Below are positions 1 to 6,121 of a stretch of DNA of 6,170 nucleotides, piece after piece. Location of the stretch: positions 1 to 6,170 of the forward strand of contig JAEOUJ010000069.1 in the NCBI GenBank assembly GCA_016839405.1. Reading direction: 5' to 3'. The DNA is from Candidatus Gerdarchaeota archaeon. GTDB taxonomy: Archaea > Asgardarchaeota > Heimdallarchaeia > JABLTI01. Made by a program: the position numbers and the translations under genes. Each line of letters starts with the position of its first letter. Position 1 is the stretch's first letter. Below the pieces are notes generated by a model. That model was given only the letters and a program-made list of their open reading frames with translations. It made no database searches and was not told where the DNA came from.

Positions 1-171
1 GGTTCATTTCCTCGAGGATTAATATTCGAACCTGGAATTCTAAAAGATAAATACTGGGGTCTGGGAGCTATTCGCTCATCTATACATGTAACACTTATTA
101 CCAGTTTCTTCTTTATTCGATATTTTATTGATTCACTTCTACCTACCAAATGTTTATATCTCCACTCTTAA
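1..171 (+). CDS. C-terminal fragment of an unrecognised, possibly membrane protein
   Basis: The first reading frame is open from the window edge to a TAA at 169-171, giving 56 residues. The other two plus frames hit stops within 50 bases. The fragment begins GSFPRGLIFEPGILKDKYWG and contains a hydrophobic stretch at about residues 29-47 (HVTLITSFFFIRYFIDSLL), followed by a short tail ending CLYLHS. The length of the open frame, its protein-like composition and a possible membrane-associated helix near the end make a real gene terminus likely in such AT-rich DNA. The start and most of the protein lie outside the window. I do not recognise the family. It converges on the ABC exporter operon, so it is transcribed separately. 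An accidental open frame remains possible. Confidence 0.5.
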   Translation, partial: GSFPRGLIFEPGILKDKYWGLGAIRSSIHVTLITSFFFIRYFIDSLLPTKCLYLHS

Positions 172-307
172 GGAATTATTTCTTAATCAATAATTAATAC
201 CTTTTCATATTTAGTTGCTGTTGATTAATTGGTATACTACTATATAATGGCTATTTGATTAGTGAAAAAAAGATAATCAAAGATTGTTGAAGCGATTTGG
301 TAAGAAT
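172..307. other. Convergent intergenic gap with repeated TTGATTA motif
   Basis: This 136-base gap separates the plus-strand fragment from the 3' end of the ABC operon, so it should carry terminators for both directions. TTGATTA or its complement occurs four times: TAATCAA at 184-190, TTGATTA at 221-227, TTGATTA at 255-261 and TAATCAA at 274-280. The outer pair extends to 8-base inverted repeats (183-190 with 221-228, and 254-261 with 274-281). No open frame of note was seen. Confidence 0.5.
254..281 (-). terminator. Candidate terminator of the ABC exporter operon
   Basis: Read on the minus strand, an 8-base inverted repeat TTTGATTA / TAATCAAA encloses a 12-base loop containing a run of seven T (271-265), about 37 bases after the stop codon of the downstream ABC gene. 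In archaea a T-tract alone can end transcription. A bacterial intrinsic terminator would place the T-tract after the stem and use a GC-rich stem, so this is a better fit to the archaeal style. The hairpin itself is weak, being all A/T except one pair. Confidence 0.4.
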
Positions 308-2143
308 TTATTTTGCTTTTGCATCTATTTCTACTGCTTCCTCTTCAACATAGCTTTTACTTGGAGCTAAATCTCCTTCCCAAAGTTTTTGCATTTCTTC
401 ACATGATCTAAGCAATTCTTTCAAAGTTCCTTGTGCTTCGATTTTTCCATCTTTTAAAACTATGATATTATCAGCTTTATGAAGAGCCATTGGTCTATGA
501 GAAACTGCCAAGCATGTAAGCCCATTATCGCTTGAAAACATTCTATCCCAGAGTTTTTGTTCTGTTTCAACATCTAGTGCACTCGATAAATCATCGAATA
601 TTAACAATTCTGGTTCTCGCACAAACATTCTTGCAGCAGCTAATCTTTGCTTTTGACCACCTGATAATCTTACACCTTTTGGTCCTACAATTGTTTCTAA
701 TTTATCATCAAAGCTTTCTATTTCATCTTCAAATACTGCTAATCTTACTGCTTTCTCAACATCAGCTGTTTTTTCTGGAACATTTAAGAGAATATTACTT
801 TTCAGGGTTTCACTAAACAAATATGGGATTTGTGGAGTATAAGCAATTCTTGGCGGAATCATACTACTCGCTGGATCAATTAATTCTTCTTCGTTCCAGT
901 AAATTTTACCTGAATCTTTAGGTACTAAACCCATAAGTGCACGTAAAAGCGTTGTTTTCCCAGAACCTATACGTCCAGTTACAACTGTTATGGATCCCTT
1001 TGGTATCTTTATATTAATATCTGAAATACCCTTTTCTGTTCCTGGATAATTGAATGAAAGATTCTCGACAGCGAGTAAAGAAATCTTATCCTTAGCTGTC
1101 CGCGGTATTACTTCGAAAGGAGGATAATCTTTTCTTTCATAAATTGGTCCATAAGTAACAATAGCATCTGGTACAACATCTTCTTTATGATTTTGAATTA
1201 ACTTTAGAATTCGTTCGTAAGAAACTTTTGCTTGTTGGAAGAGTGCTACTATATCACCTAATAACCAGAGGAAATCTCCTACCCACCAGAGTTGTGTTTG
1301 GAAGAAGAAAAGGTTTCCTACTGTAAATGCTCCTAAATTCATTTCACGTCCTACTATAATCAAGATAATACCCATTCCTAAAGCAACTGAAAAATGGAAC
1401 ATTGCATTTACGAACGCTATAAAAGTTTGCTCTTTTACTAATGTTTTTCTTCGCTTTTCACATTTTGTCCTAAAATGCTCAGCCACATGTTCTTCTGAAC
1501 AAGAAACTTTAAAGGTTTGAATTGATCCGAAGATTTTTCCTAAAGTGTCTGTTACTTCTGCTGTTGCCCTTCGACTATTTTTTCGCAAAATTTCAAATCG
1601 CTTTCTCCAAGCTAAACCAATTGTTAGGATAAGTGTGAAGGGAATAAATATGAAACTAGCTGCTTTCCAGTTTATGAAAAACATATAACCTAAGCTCATT
1701 ATTGCATAAATGAGAAATCCAAATCGAAATGATAATGTTGCTGCTAAATTAACGGTATTTCTTACATCTCCTCTAAATCGAGACATAGATTCACCAGAAG
1801 TAGTTGGTAATGCTTGAGCTCCTGGTTTTCTTAACAATCCTAACATAATATTTCTTCTAATTAACACTTCCCCGGCAATCCAGAAAGTGAAAAAGAAAAT
1901 ATCCATTATTGAACCGAGTATAAAAGTTGCTACATAAAAAATTGGCACTAAAATGAATAATGTTCTAGCATTTAAATCCCATAATGATCCTGTTTCTGTT
2001 GGAAAAATTGTATCAATTAATTCTTGTATACCAAGGCTAACAAAGAATCTTGAAACTAACCAACCAACAGATAAAATAGTAGCACCTAGGAATAGAGCCA
2101 ACCTGAAACGCATAAGTTTTCCAGTTAATCGAGCAACTTTCAT
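308..2143 (-). CDS. Heterodimeric ABC exporter half-transporter, subunit with Asp in place of catalytic Glu
   Basis: This 611-residue protein is a type IV (ABCB-like) exporter subunit. An N-terminal transmembrane domain has about six helices (roughly residues 13-35, 62-86, 137-157, 161-179, 241-265, 272-302), followed by a linker and an ATPase domain from about 355. Visible motifs are A-loop Tyr366, Walker A GRIGSGKTT (390-398), Q-loop Gln438, X-loop-like VGPKG, signature LSGGQ (493-497), Walker B LLIFDD (513-518), D-loop SALD (521-524) and switch His549. The residue after the Walker B Asp is Asp518, not Glu, so its own ATP site should be hydrolysis-poor while its signature serves the partner's site. 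A short acidic tail (about 598-611) follows. The ATG overlaps the upstream partner's TAA by one base, and GGAGAG (2158-2153) lies nine bases before it. The pair probably exports drugs, lipids or peptides. The substrate cannot be read from sequence, so no gene symbol is given. Confidence 0.95.
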   Translation of the reverse strand: MKVARLTGKLMRFRLALFLGATILSVGWLVSRFFVSLGIQELIDTIFPTETGSLWDLNARTLFILVPIFYVATFILGSIMDIFFFTFWIAGEVLIRRNIMLGLLRKPGAQALPTTSGESMSRFRGDVRNTVNLAATLSFRFGFLIYAIMSLGYMFFINWKAASFIFIPFTLILTIGLAWRKRFEILRKNSRRATAEVTDTLGKIFGSIQTFKVSCSEEHVAEHFRTKCEKRRKTLVKEQTFIAFVNAMFHFSVALGMGIILIIVGREMNLGAFTVGNLFFFQTQLWWVGDFLWLLGDIVALFQQAKVSYERILKLIQNHKEDVVPDAIVTYGPIYERKDYPPFEVIPRTAKDKISLLAVENLSFNYPGTEKGISDINIKIPKGSITVVTGRIGSGKTTLLRALMGLVPKDSGKIYWNEEELIDPASSMIPPRIAYTPQIPYLFSETLKSNILLNVPEKTADVEKAVRLAVFEDEIESFDDKLETIVGPKGVRLSGGQKQRLAAARMFVREPELLIFDDLSSALDVETEQKLWDRMFSSDNGLTCLAVSHRPMALHKADNIIVLKDGKIEAQGTLKELLRSCEEMQKLWEGDLAPSKSYVEEEAVEIDAKAK

Positions 2144-3888
2144 TATAGATAACTCTCCATGCCTTTTTGTAATAATTGAGAATAATGAGATTCTGGATTA
2201 TTGACCAAATCAGTTCTTTGGCCATATTCAACAATTTCTCCTTGTTGCAAGAGCATGATTTCATCCACTTTCTGCAAGGTTTGCAATCTATGAGCGATGA
2301 TGATTGCACTACGACCAGTCAGTAATTTATCTAAAGCATAATCTACTTGCCTTTCAGTAGCGGGATCTAGTCGTGATGAAGCTTCATCGAGTATAACTAT
2401 TTTAGGATTTTTTAAGAAAGCACGAGTAAGGGCTAGTAATTGTTCCTCACCAGCAGAAAGTCCTAATTCTTCTGAGAATATTTCTGTTTCAAGACCATTA
2501 GGTAATTCATCAAACCATTCTTTTAAACCTAGTTCATGAATAACCTCAATTACTTGCTCGTCTGTGTATTTCTTATTGAAAAAAGTAATATTATCTTTAA
2601 TTGATGCTTTAAATAATTCCACATCCTGTGTTACATAAGCAATATTTTGGCGTAAATCTCGTAAAGGAATTTCTCGAGCATTGGTGCCATTTATTGTAAT
2701 ATTTCCATTAATAGGATCATATAATCTGAAAACTAATCGAGCAATAGTTGTTTTTCCACTCCCTGTTTTACCAATTAAACCGATTTTCTTACCAGGTTGA
2801 AGATTGAAATTAATATTCTGTAGAACCAACTCATCTTCTTTATAACCGAAATTTAATTTATCAAATTGAAGAGCAATGTCATGTAATGGAAATGGTTTTT
2901 CTCCATCATCTTTTATTTTAGTTTCTATTTCAAAGAATTCCTTTATCCTTTCAATATTAGCAATTGAGTTCTGTAACATCTCTAATTGCCAAAGAATCAA
3001 TCTTATTGGCCACATGATGGTTGTACCATAAGATAATAGTAAAAACATCTGACCTGGTTCTGCACTAATACTTCCAGAGAAGTAATAACTGACAACAAGA
3101 ATAACTACGTTGATTATTGCTTGTAAAACAACGGTCATTATAAAGTAAACCCTTGAGAAAATTATCGCTTTTCTTTTATTTTTATAATCAGTTTGAGAGA
3201 ATTCATGAAACCTCTTCATAACAAAAGCATTTGCACCATTAGCTCGAACATCTTCTAAACCAGAAATACTTTCTTCAATATTACCAAATAAAGCAGTAGT
3301 AGATTCACGTGCTTTCTTCCAAAGTGGAGCAGCTACTTTTCGTACTAGGAACATACCTACAAATGCAATAATAACAAAACCTACAAAAATTAAGCCAAAA
3401 ATCCATCCTTCAATAAAAATAGCTATTAATACACCAAATATGACAAAGAAACTGCCAGCAAAATAAATACTGAATGTGCTAAAAAACTCAGATAAAGTTG
3501 TTGCATCACCATCTATTCGTTCTATCATTTCACCTGTTTTCTTTTTATTATGGAATGTCATATCTAAATTCATACAATGAATGGTTAAGTCCACACGTAA
3601 ATCATTAGTTGTTGCCCAAGCTAAATCTTGACTCACATAGCGAGAAACAACTGTGAATGCTTGTTGAACTAAATTTATTCCAATATAAATGAGGGAGGAT
3701 AATAAGAGAAATTGTAAATCTAAAGTTGGCGCTAAAGCAGCATCAATATACATTCGAATAAGTTGAGGACTAAAGACCTGGATTATATTAGCTAAGATAA
3801 TCAAAAAAGCTAAGAAAATCACTTTTTTTGCATATGGTTTAAGGTATTTCTTCAATAATTGGAAAGTATACTTTACATTTGTTGCCAT
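2143..3888 (-). CDS. Heterodimeric ABC exporter half-transporter, subunit with degenerate signature motif
   Basis: This 581-residue type IV exporter subunit is the first gene of the two-gene operon. Six helices are visible at about residues 21-41, 58-80, 138-158, 161-183, 247-270 and 280-300. The ATPase domain begins near residue 338. Motifs are A-loop Tyr349, Walker A GKTGSGKTT (373-381), Q-loop Gln421, signature LSAGE (477-481, normally LSGGQ), Walker B IVILDE (497-502) with the catalytic Glu502 present, D-loop SRLD (505-508) and switch His533. The X-loop before the signature is also divergent (EIFSEELG). The pattern is the mirror image of the downstream gene, so the two are expected to form an obligate heterodimer with one consensus and one degenerate site, as in BmrCD, TM287/288 and LmrCD. 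The ATG at 3888 is preceded by GAAGGA (3900-3895) at six bases. Function is energised efflux across the cytoplasmic membrane; substrate unknown. Confidence 0.95.
   Translation of the reverse strand: MATNVKYTFQLLKKYLKPYAKKVIFLAFLIILANIIQVFSPQLIRMYIDAALAPTLDLQFLLLSSLIYIGINLVQQAFTVVSRYVSQDLAWATTNDLRVDLTIHCMNLDMTFHNKKKTGEMIERIDGDATTLSEFFSTFSIYFAGSFFVIFGVLIAIFIEGWIFGLIFVGFVIIAFVGMFLVRKVAAPLWKKARESTTALFGNIEESISGLEDVRANGANAFVMKRFHEFSQTDYKNKRKAIIFSRVYFIMTVVLQAIINVVILVVSYYFSGSISAEPGQMFLLLSYGTTIMWPIRLILWQLEMLQNSIANIERIKEFFEIETKIKDDGEKPFPLHDIALQFDKLNFGYKEDELVLQNINFNLQPGKKIGLIGKTGSGKTTIARLVFRLYDPINGNITINGTNAREIPLRDLRQNIAYVTQDVELFKASIKDNITFFNKKYTDEQVIEVIHELGLKEWFDELPNGLETEIFSEELGLSAGEEQLLALTRAFLKNPKIVILDEASSRLDPATERQVDYALDKLLTGRSAIIIAHRLQTLQKVDEIMLLQQGEIVEYGQRTDLVNNPESHYSQLLQKGMESYL
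2153..2158 (-). promoter_or_regulatory. Ribosome binding site inside the upstream ABC gene
   Basis: GGAGAG on the minus strand spans the Met-Glu-Ser codons that end the upstream ABC protein and lies nine bases before the ATG of the downstream one. With the TAATG overlap it supports coupled translation of the two subunits, which would help keep a heterodimer at 1:1. Confidence 0.6.
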
Positions 3889-3894
3889 GTTTTT

Positions 3895-3900
3895 TCCTTC
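3895..3900 (-). promoter_or_regulatory. Ribosome binding site of the first ABC exporter gene
   Basis: GAAGGA on the minus strand is six bases upstream of the ATG at 3888. It supports that start and implies that the transcript has a leader, which argues against the nearest TATA-like stretch (3928-3915), whose start would fall inside this site. Confidence 0.6.
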
Positions 3901-3943
3901 GGTCGGGATTTACATTTTTAAATAAAAGATTCCCATGAGTCTT

Positions 3944-3957
3944 GGAAATGAATTTCC
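3944..3957. promoter_or_regulatory. Dyad GGAAAT-GA-ATTTCC, candidate operator
   Basis: This is a perfect 6-base inverted repeat with a two-base centre. It lies about 23-37 bases downstream of the centre of the proximal TATA-like element (3984-3977), so the predicted start (near 3954) falls within it. Such a position is typical of archaeal repressor sites that block polymerase recruitment. No regulator gene is in the window, so the role is inferred. Confidence 0.35.
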
Positions 3958-3998
3958 CCTATTTAATACTGAACGATTTATAATTTCTGTTAAATAGG
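3958..3998. repeat. 9-base inverted repeat enclosing a TATA-like element
   Basis: CCTATTTAA (3958-3966) and TTAAATAGG (3990-3998) are perfect inverted copies separated by 23 bases. The interval contains the minus-strand TATA-like TTATAAAT (3984-3977). It could be a split operator or, if transcribed from the distal promoter, a leader hairpin upstream of the ABC operon. A/T-rich repeats of this size are not rare, so the function is tentative. Confidence 0.35.
3977..3984 (-). promoter_or_regulatory. Proximal TATA-like element for the ABC operon
   Basis: TTATAAAT on the minus strand is preceded by CAGAAA, acceptable as a TFB-recognition element. The predicted start lies about 25 bases downstream near 3954, giving a leader of about 65 bases before the ABC start codon. 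This is one of two plausible promoters for the exporter operon; sequence alone does not choose between them. Confidence 0.35.
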
Positions 3999-4034
3999 TT
4001 TCTCAAAATTCCAAGCGGATATTCAAATAAAAAT

Positions 4035-4046
4035 GTAATTAATTAC
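4035..4046. promoter_or_regulatory. Perfect 12-base palindrome GTAATTAATTAC, candidate operator
   Basis: This uninterrupted 12-base palindrome sits about 20-31 bases downstream of the centre of the distal TATA-like element (4069-4062), overlapping its predicted transcription start near 4039. It also shares ATTACGA (4042-4048) with an inverted copy TCGTAAT (4073-4079) on the other side of the TATA element. A winged-helix repressor of MarR, PadR or TetR type would fit such a site in front of an exporter operon, but none is encoded here. Confidence 0.45.
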
Positions 4047-4061
4047 GATGATTCTGTATGA

Positions 4062-4069
4062 TATATAAA
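4062..4069 (-). promoter_or_regulatory. Distal TATA box for the ABC operon
   Basis: TTTATATA on the minus strand is preceded by CGAAAA, a good match to the archaeal pattern of a purine-rich TFB-recognition element followed by a TATA box. The predicted start is about 26 bases downstream, near 4039, giving a leader of roughly 150 bases before the ABC start codon. It lies only about 25 bases after the end of the propeller gene, so that gene and the ABC operon are probably separate transcription units. Confidence 0.5.
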
Positions 4070-4092
4070 TTTTCGTAATAGACTTGAAAATC

Positions 4093-5151
4093 TTAACGAG
4101 ATAAAATACCATTCGTAAATTTCTTTATTGATTTTCTATTTATCAAGATAATGAGCACCATAACAAATGCAAAACCAGCACAGATAAATGATAGGTCAAA
4201 ACCAAACAAAATGGAAAGTCTTGAAGTATATCTACTAATAATGTTTATTGCACTAATACCATCTTCACCATTAGCTAAATAGAGTGTCTCTCCAGAGATT
4301 GCTATATCCACTGCGCGGCTATTACCTTGAAAAGAACTTAAATAAACAGGATCAGAAGGATTCATTATATCATATACATAGATAGGATCAGAACCTGTAA
4401 ATAGAAAATCTCCCTTAATTACTATTTGTGCAAATGGAAAACCATGTTGAAGTTTTTTAAAAATTATTTTGTTATTATAATAGTAACAATGGTAAATACC
4501 TTCTTCTCCTGTAAGATAGATGTTACCTTCTCTTACATATACTTCATATAAACGTCCACTGAAAAAATCTTCCTCTAAAATAATCTGTATTGGGTAGGTT
4601 ATTTTTGCAATATCATAGATTGCTAAAGCATTATATTCCAAAATAAATGGAATCCCAGGGACATAACCTCCATAAATTAAGTAAATCAAATCATCTTCTA
4701 TAAAAGCTTTAGTAATTCCTCCTTTATACACTTCAATTGTTTCCAAATGGATTGGTTGATTAGGGGTAGTAATATTGTAGATATATACTCCCTCGTAATT
4801 ACTACATACGTAAAGTAAATTATTGTGAATAAGAAAGTCATAACCAAATCGAACATTGCTAAGGACTGATATATTATAGGGATTAGAAACATTGAACAAT
4901 TGAGAAGTAAGTATTTCTGTTTGAACTGCAAGAATGTTATTACTAACATGAATTGCATTTGTGCCCCAAAAATCAGTTGATTCATAGGAATTGATATAGT
5001 TGAGGGAACCATTACTTTGGATTTCAAAAATATCAAAACCGCTTCTTGCAGCAGAATATAAGTAATTATTTTCAATAGCTATAGCCCAAGATTCACATGA
5101 GCTGCAATCTTGAGTGCTGACATGTGAAATATTTGACCTAATAGGAAGCAT
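4093..5151 (-). CDS. LVIVD-repeat beta-propeller surface protein with C-terminal membrane anchor (5' end disturbed)
   Basis: The 352 residues from the first ATG show degenerate propeller repeats of the LVIVD kind. Each has a Leu-Tyr beta strand, then a Gly-Ile/Val-x-Ile-Tyr-Asp-Ile strand and an Asn-Pro-x-x-Pro turn; clear copies lie at about 82-100, 121-140, 175-194 and 256-275, with weaker ones around 38-56 and 289-304. A membrane helix (about 318-337) is followed by RKSIKK, so the propeller should lie outside the cell. Five N-glycosylation sequons (N7, N47, N87, N93, N126) and a CSSC pair (C16, C19) cluster in the N-terminal third. These proteins are thought to bind partners at the surface; no enzyme motif was seen. 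The start at 5151 has no ribosome site and leaves out an in-frame signal peptide just upstream, so the true N-terminus is probably longer (see 5152-5233). The repeat family is confident; the role is unknown. Confidence 0.85.
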   Translation of the reverse strand: MLPIRSNISHVSTQDCSSCESWAIAIENNYLYSAARSGFDIFEIQSNGSLNYINSYESTDFWGTNAIHVSNNILAVQTEILTSQLFNVSNPYNISVLSNVRFGYDFLIHNNLLYVCSNYEGVYIYNITTPNQPIHLETIEVYKGGITKAFIEDDLIYLIYGGYVPGIPFILEYNALAIYDIAKITYPIQIILEEDFFSGRLYEVYVREGNIYLTGEEGIYHCYYYNNKIIFKKLQHGFPFAQIVIKGDFLFTGSDPIYVYDIMNPSDPVYLSSFQGNSRAVDIAISGETLYLANGEDGISAINIISRYTSRLSILFGFDLSFICAGFAFVMVLIILINRKSIKKFTNGILSR

Positions 5152-5233
5152 TGAAAGTGCATTAATGAGTAAAAGAGTAATTAATGAAATAACAAGAAAT
5201 TGATTTTTTAGCTTAAATTTAACTCACTCTCAT
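5152..5233 (-). other. Signal peptide coding remnant lacking an in-frame start
   Basis: Read in frame with the propeller gene, codons 5223-5152 encode VKFKLKNQFLVISL followed by ITLLLINALS: a basic N-region, a hydrophobic core and a small-residue end, an almost ideal signal peptide directly before the ATG at 5151. It is preceded by a TGA (5226-5224) and contains no ATG, GTG or TTG. In the next frame an ATG (5233-5231) reads M-R-V-S then TAA (5221-5219). Removing one base near 5221-5222 would fuse them into MRVSKFKLKNQF and so on, giving a 379-residue type I membrane protein. A frameshift, an assembly error or a substituted start (AAG at 5214-5212 for ATG) could explain it. Confidence 0.6.
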
Positions 5234-5256
5234 TATAATTAGTAAAAATATCACAT

Positions 5257-5264
5257 AAAAAAAA
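5257..5264 (-). other. T8 tract in the propeller gene leader region
   Basis: Eight consecutive T on the minus strand lie about 24 bases upstream of the disturbed ATG at 5233. It may be a second terminator for the TPR gene or part of the leader of the propeller gene. A run like this is also a common place for sequencing slippage, though it is not in the exact interval where the frame breaks. Confidence 0.25.
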
Positions 5265-5292
5265 TTCTATTTGGTTTTTCTACTAGATTTGT

Positions 5293-5300
5293 TATTTAAA
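5293..5300 (-). promoter_or_regulatory. TATA-like element for the propeller gene
   Basis: TTTAAATA on the minus strand, preceded by CAC, lies in the gap after the TPR gene terminator. A start about 25 bases downstream (near 5271) would give a leader of roughly 38 bases to the ATG at 5233, which supports 5233 rather than 5151 as the intended 5' end. Confidence 0.4.
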
Positions 5301-5338
5301 GTGTGAATAAAATTCTTAACGAGTGCATGTATAATTAC

Positions 5339-5345
5339 AAAAAAA
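5339..5345 (-). terminator. T7 tract after the TPR gene
   Basis: Seven T on the minus strand begin 16 bases after the TAG stop of the TPR gene. No GC-rich stem precedes it. In archaea such a tract is sufficient as an intrinsic terminator, so the TPR gene is probably a single-gene unit separate from the propeller gene downstream. Confidence 0.4.
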
Positions 5346-5360
5346 GTATTGAAATAATTT

Positions 5361-6089
5361 CTATGACAATTCTTGAATAACTGAAACGCATTCAGCAGCT
5401 TTGTCTTCCCTGCCAATTTTTTTGTAACATCGCTCCAAAGATTTCCAGGCACGAAGATAATTTGGATCAAGGATAGCAGCCTTCTCTATATAAGGTATAG
5501 CTTTCCTAATCTTACCTGATTCTGCAAGAGCATAACCAAGAAAATAATTGAAATCAGCAGAATATTGGTCTTGATCGCCATACTTAACAGCCTTTTGAAA
5601 ATATTTTATAGCTGTTTTCCAATCTTTCTTCGATTTATATATAAGACCTAGGAGAAAATGTGTGCGAGGGTCATCTTTACGATACTTTAAAGCTCGATTG
5701 AGATATTCAATAGCTTTATCTAATTGCTTTAAACCAAAATAAACATTACCAAGCTCGCGCCAAGCATCAGCATGAGAAGGAGCATTTTTGATAACATATT
5801 CATAAGCAGCAATAGCACTATGAGCTTGACCGTCTTCAGCAAGCATAAGACCAATTTCAGTCCAACATTCACCAACAATCTTAGGATTGAGTTCAGCTGC
5901 TTTTTTCAAAGCTTCATAGGCACTCTGTAATTTGCCTGTCTTGTGATAGGATTTACCTAGAATTTGAAAAGCATAATCAGATTGAGGGTTACGATCAACA
6001 ATTTCAGTTAATTTTTCAATAGCAACAGTATAATTATCACCTATATAAGCGCGCATAGCAGCTTCTAATTCTTGTTTATCTTTACTCAA
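5361..6089 (-). CDS. TPR-repeat protein, seven repeats, TTG start
   Basis: This 242-residue soluble protein consists almost entirely of tetratricopeptide repeats, each a 34-residue helix pair. Approximate units are 4-37, 38-71, 72-105, 106-139, 140-173, 174-209 and 210-242, with the usual pattern of W/Y-LG-Y and A-x-x-Y/F-x-A-x-x-x-x-P. Four of the first six repeats end in the expected Pro or Asn-Pro (NPQ, NPK, APS, DPN). No other domain, signal peptide or membrane helix is visible. TPR arrays are scaffolds for protein binding, so it probably mediates an interaction; the partner is unknown and nothing nearby identifies it. The frame opens after a TAA with only TTG (6089-6087) available before residue 12, and GTGGA (6099-6095) sits five bases before it, so TTG is the likely start. 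An ATG start at residue 12 would cut the first repeat. Confidence 0.9.
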   Translation of the reverse strand: MSKDKQELEAAMRAYIGDNYTVAIEKLTEIVDRNPQSDYAFQILGKSYHKTGKLQSAYEALKKAAELNPKIVGECWTEIGLMLAEDGQAHSAIAAYEYVIKNAPSHADAWRELGNVYFGLKQLDKAIEYLNRALKYRKDDPRTHFLLGLIYKSKKDWKTAIKYFQKAVKYGDQDQYSADFNYFLGYALAESGKIRKAIPYIEKAAILDPNYLRAWKSLERCYKKIGREDKAAECVSVIQELS

Positions 6090-6094
6090 ATCAA

Positions 6095-6099
6095 TCCAC
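6095..6099 (-). promoter_or_regulatory. Ribosome binding site that decides the TTG start
   Basis: GTGGA on the minus strand lies five bases before TTG (6089-6087). It is a moderate match to the anti-Shine-Dalgarno complement. Because no ATG or GTG occurs in frame between the upstream TAA (6104-6102) and codon 12, it supports TTG as the initiator of the TPR protein. Confidence 0.45.
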
Positions 6100-6121
6100 T
6101 CTTAAATGAAATCTTACCGAC

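Noticed and set aside
532..816. A plus-strand open frame of 94 codons rich in Leu, His and Phe
   Set aside because: It lies antisense to the ATPase domain of the ABC gene. Its low-complexity composition is typical of the complement of a conserved coding region, and no ribosome site supports it.
1953..2309. Open frames of 83 codons (plus) and 90 codons (minus) across the junction of the two ABC genes
   Set aside because: Both overlap the strongly supported ABC genes, lack family resemblance and have no independent start signals.
3915..3928. A third TATA-like stretch (TTTTATTTAAAA) close to the first ABC gene
   Set aside because: The start it predicts, near 3895, would fall within the ribosome site GAAGGA, so it is unlikely to be the functional promoter of a led transcript.
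4698..5075. A 125-codon minus-strand frame inside the propeller gene
   Set aside because: It is an alternate frame of a gene with clear repeats and membrane anchor. Its sequence is hydrophobic low-complexity, as expected for a frame-shifted reading of beta-strand codons.
4091..5323. The 10-mer TCTTAACGAG occurs at 4091-4100 and at 5314-5323
   Set aside because: One copy encodes the end of the propeller protein and the other is in an intergenic gap. There is no extended similarity around them, so chance is the simpler explanation.
5267..5470. A 67-codon minus-strand frame over the 3' end of the TPR gene
   Set aside because: More than half of it overlaps the last TPR repeats in another frame and the rest is intergenic A/T-rich sequence with terminator and promoter candidates.
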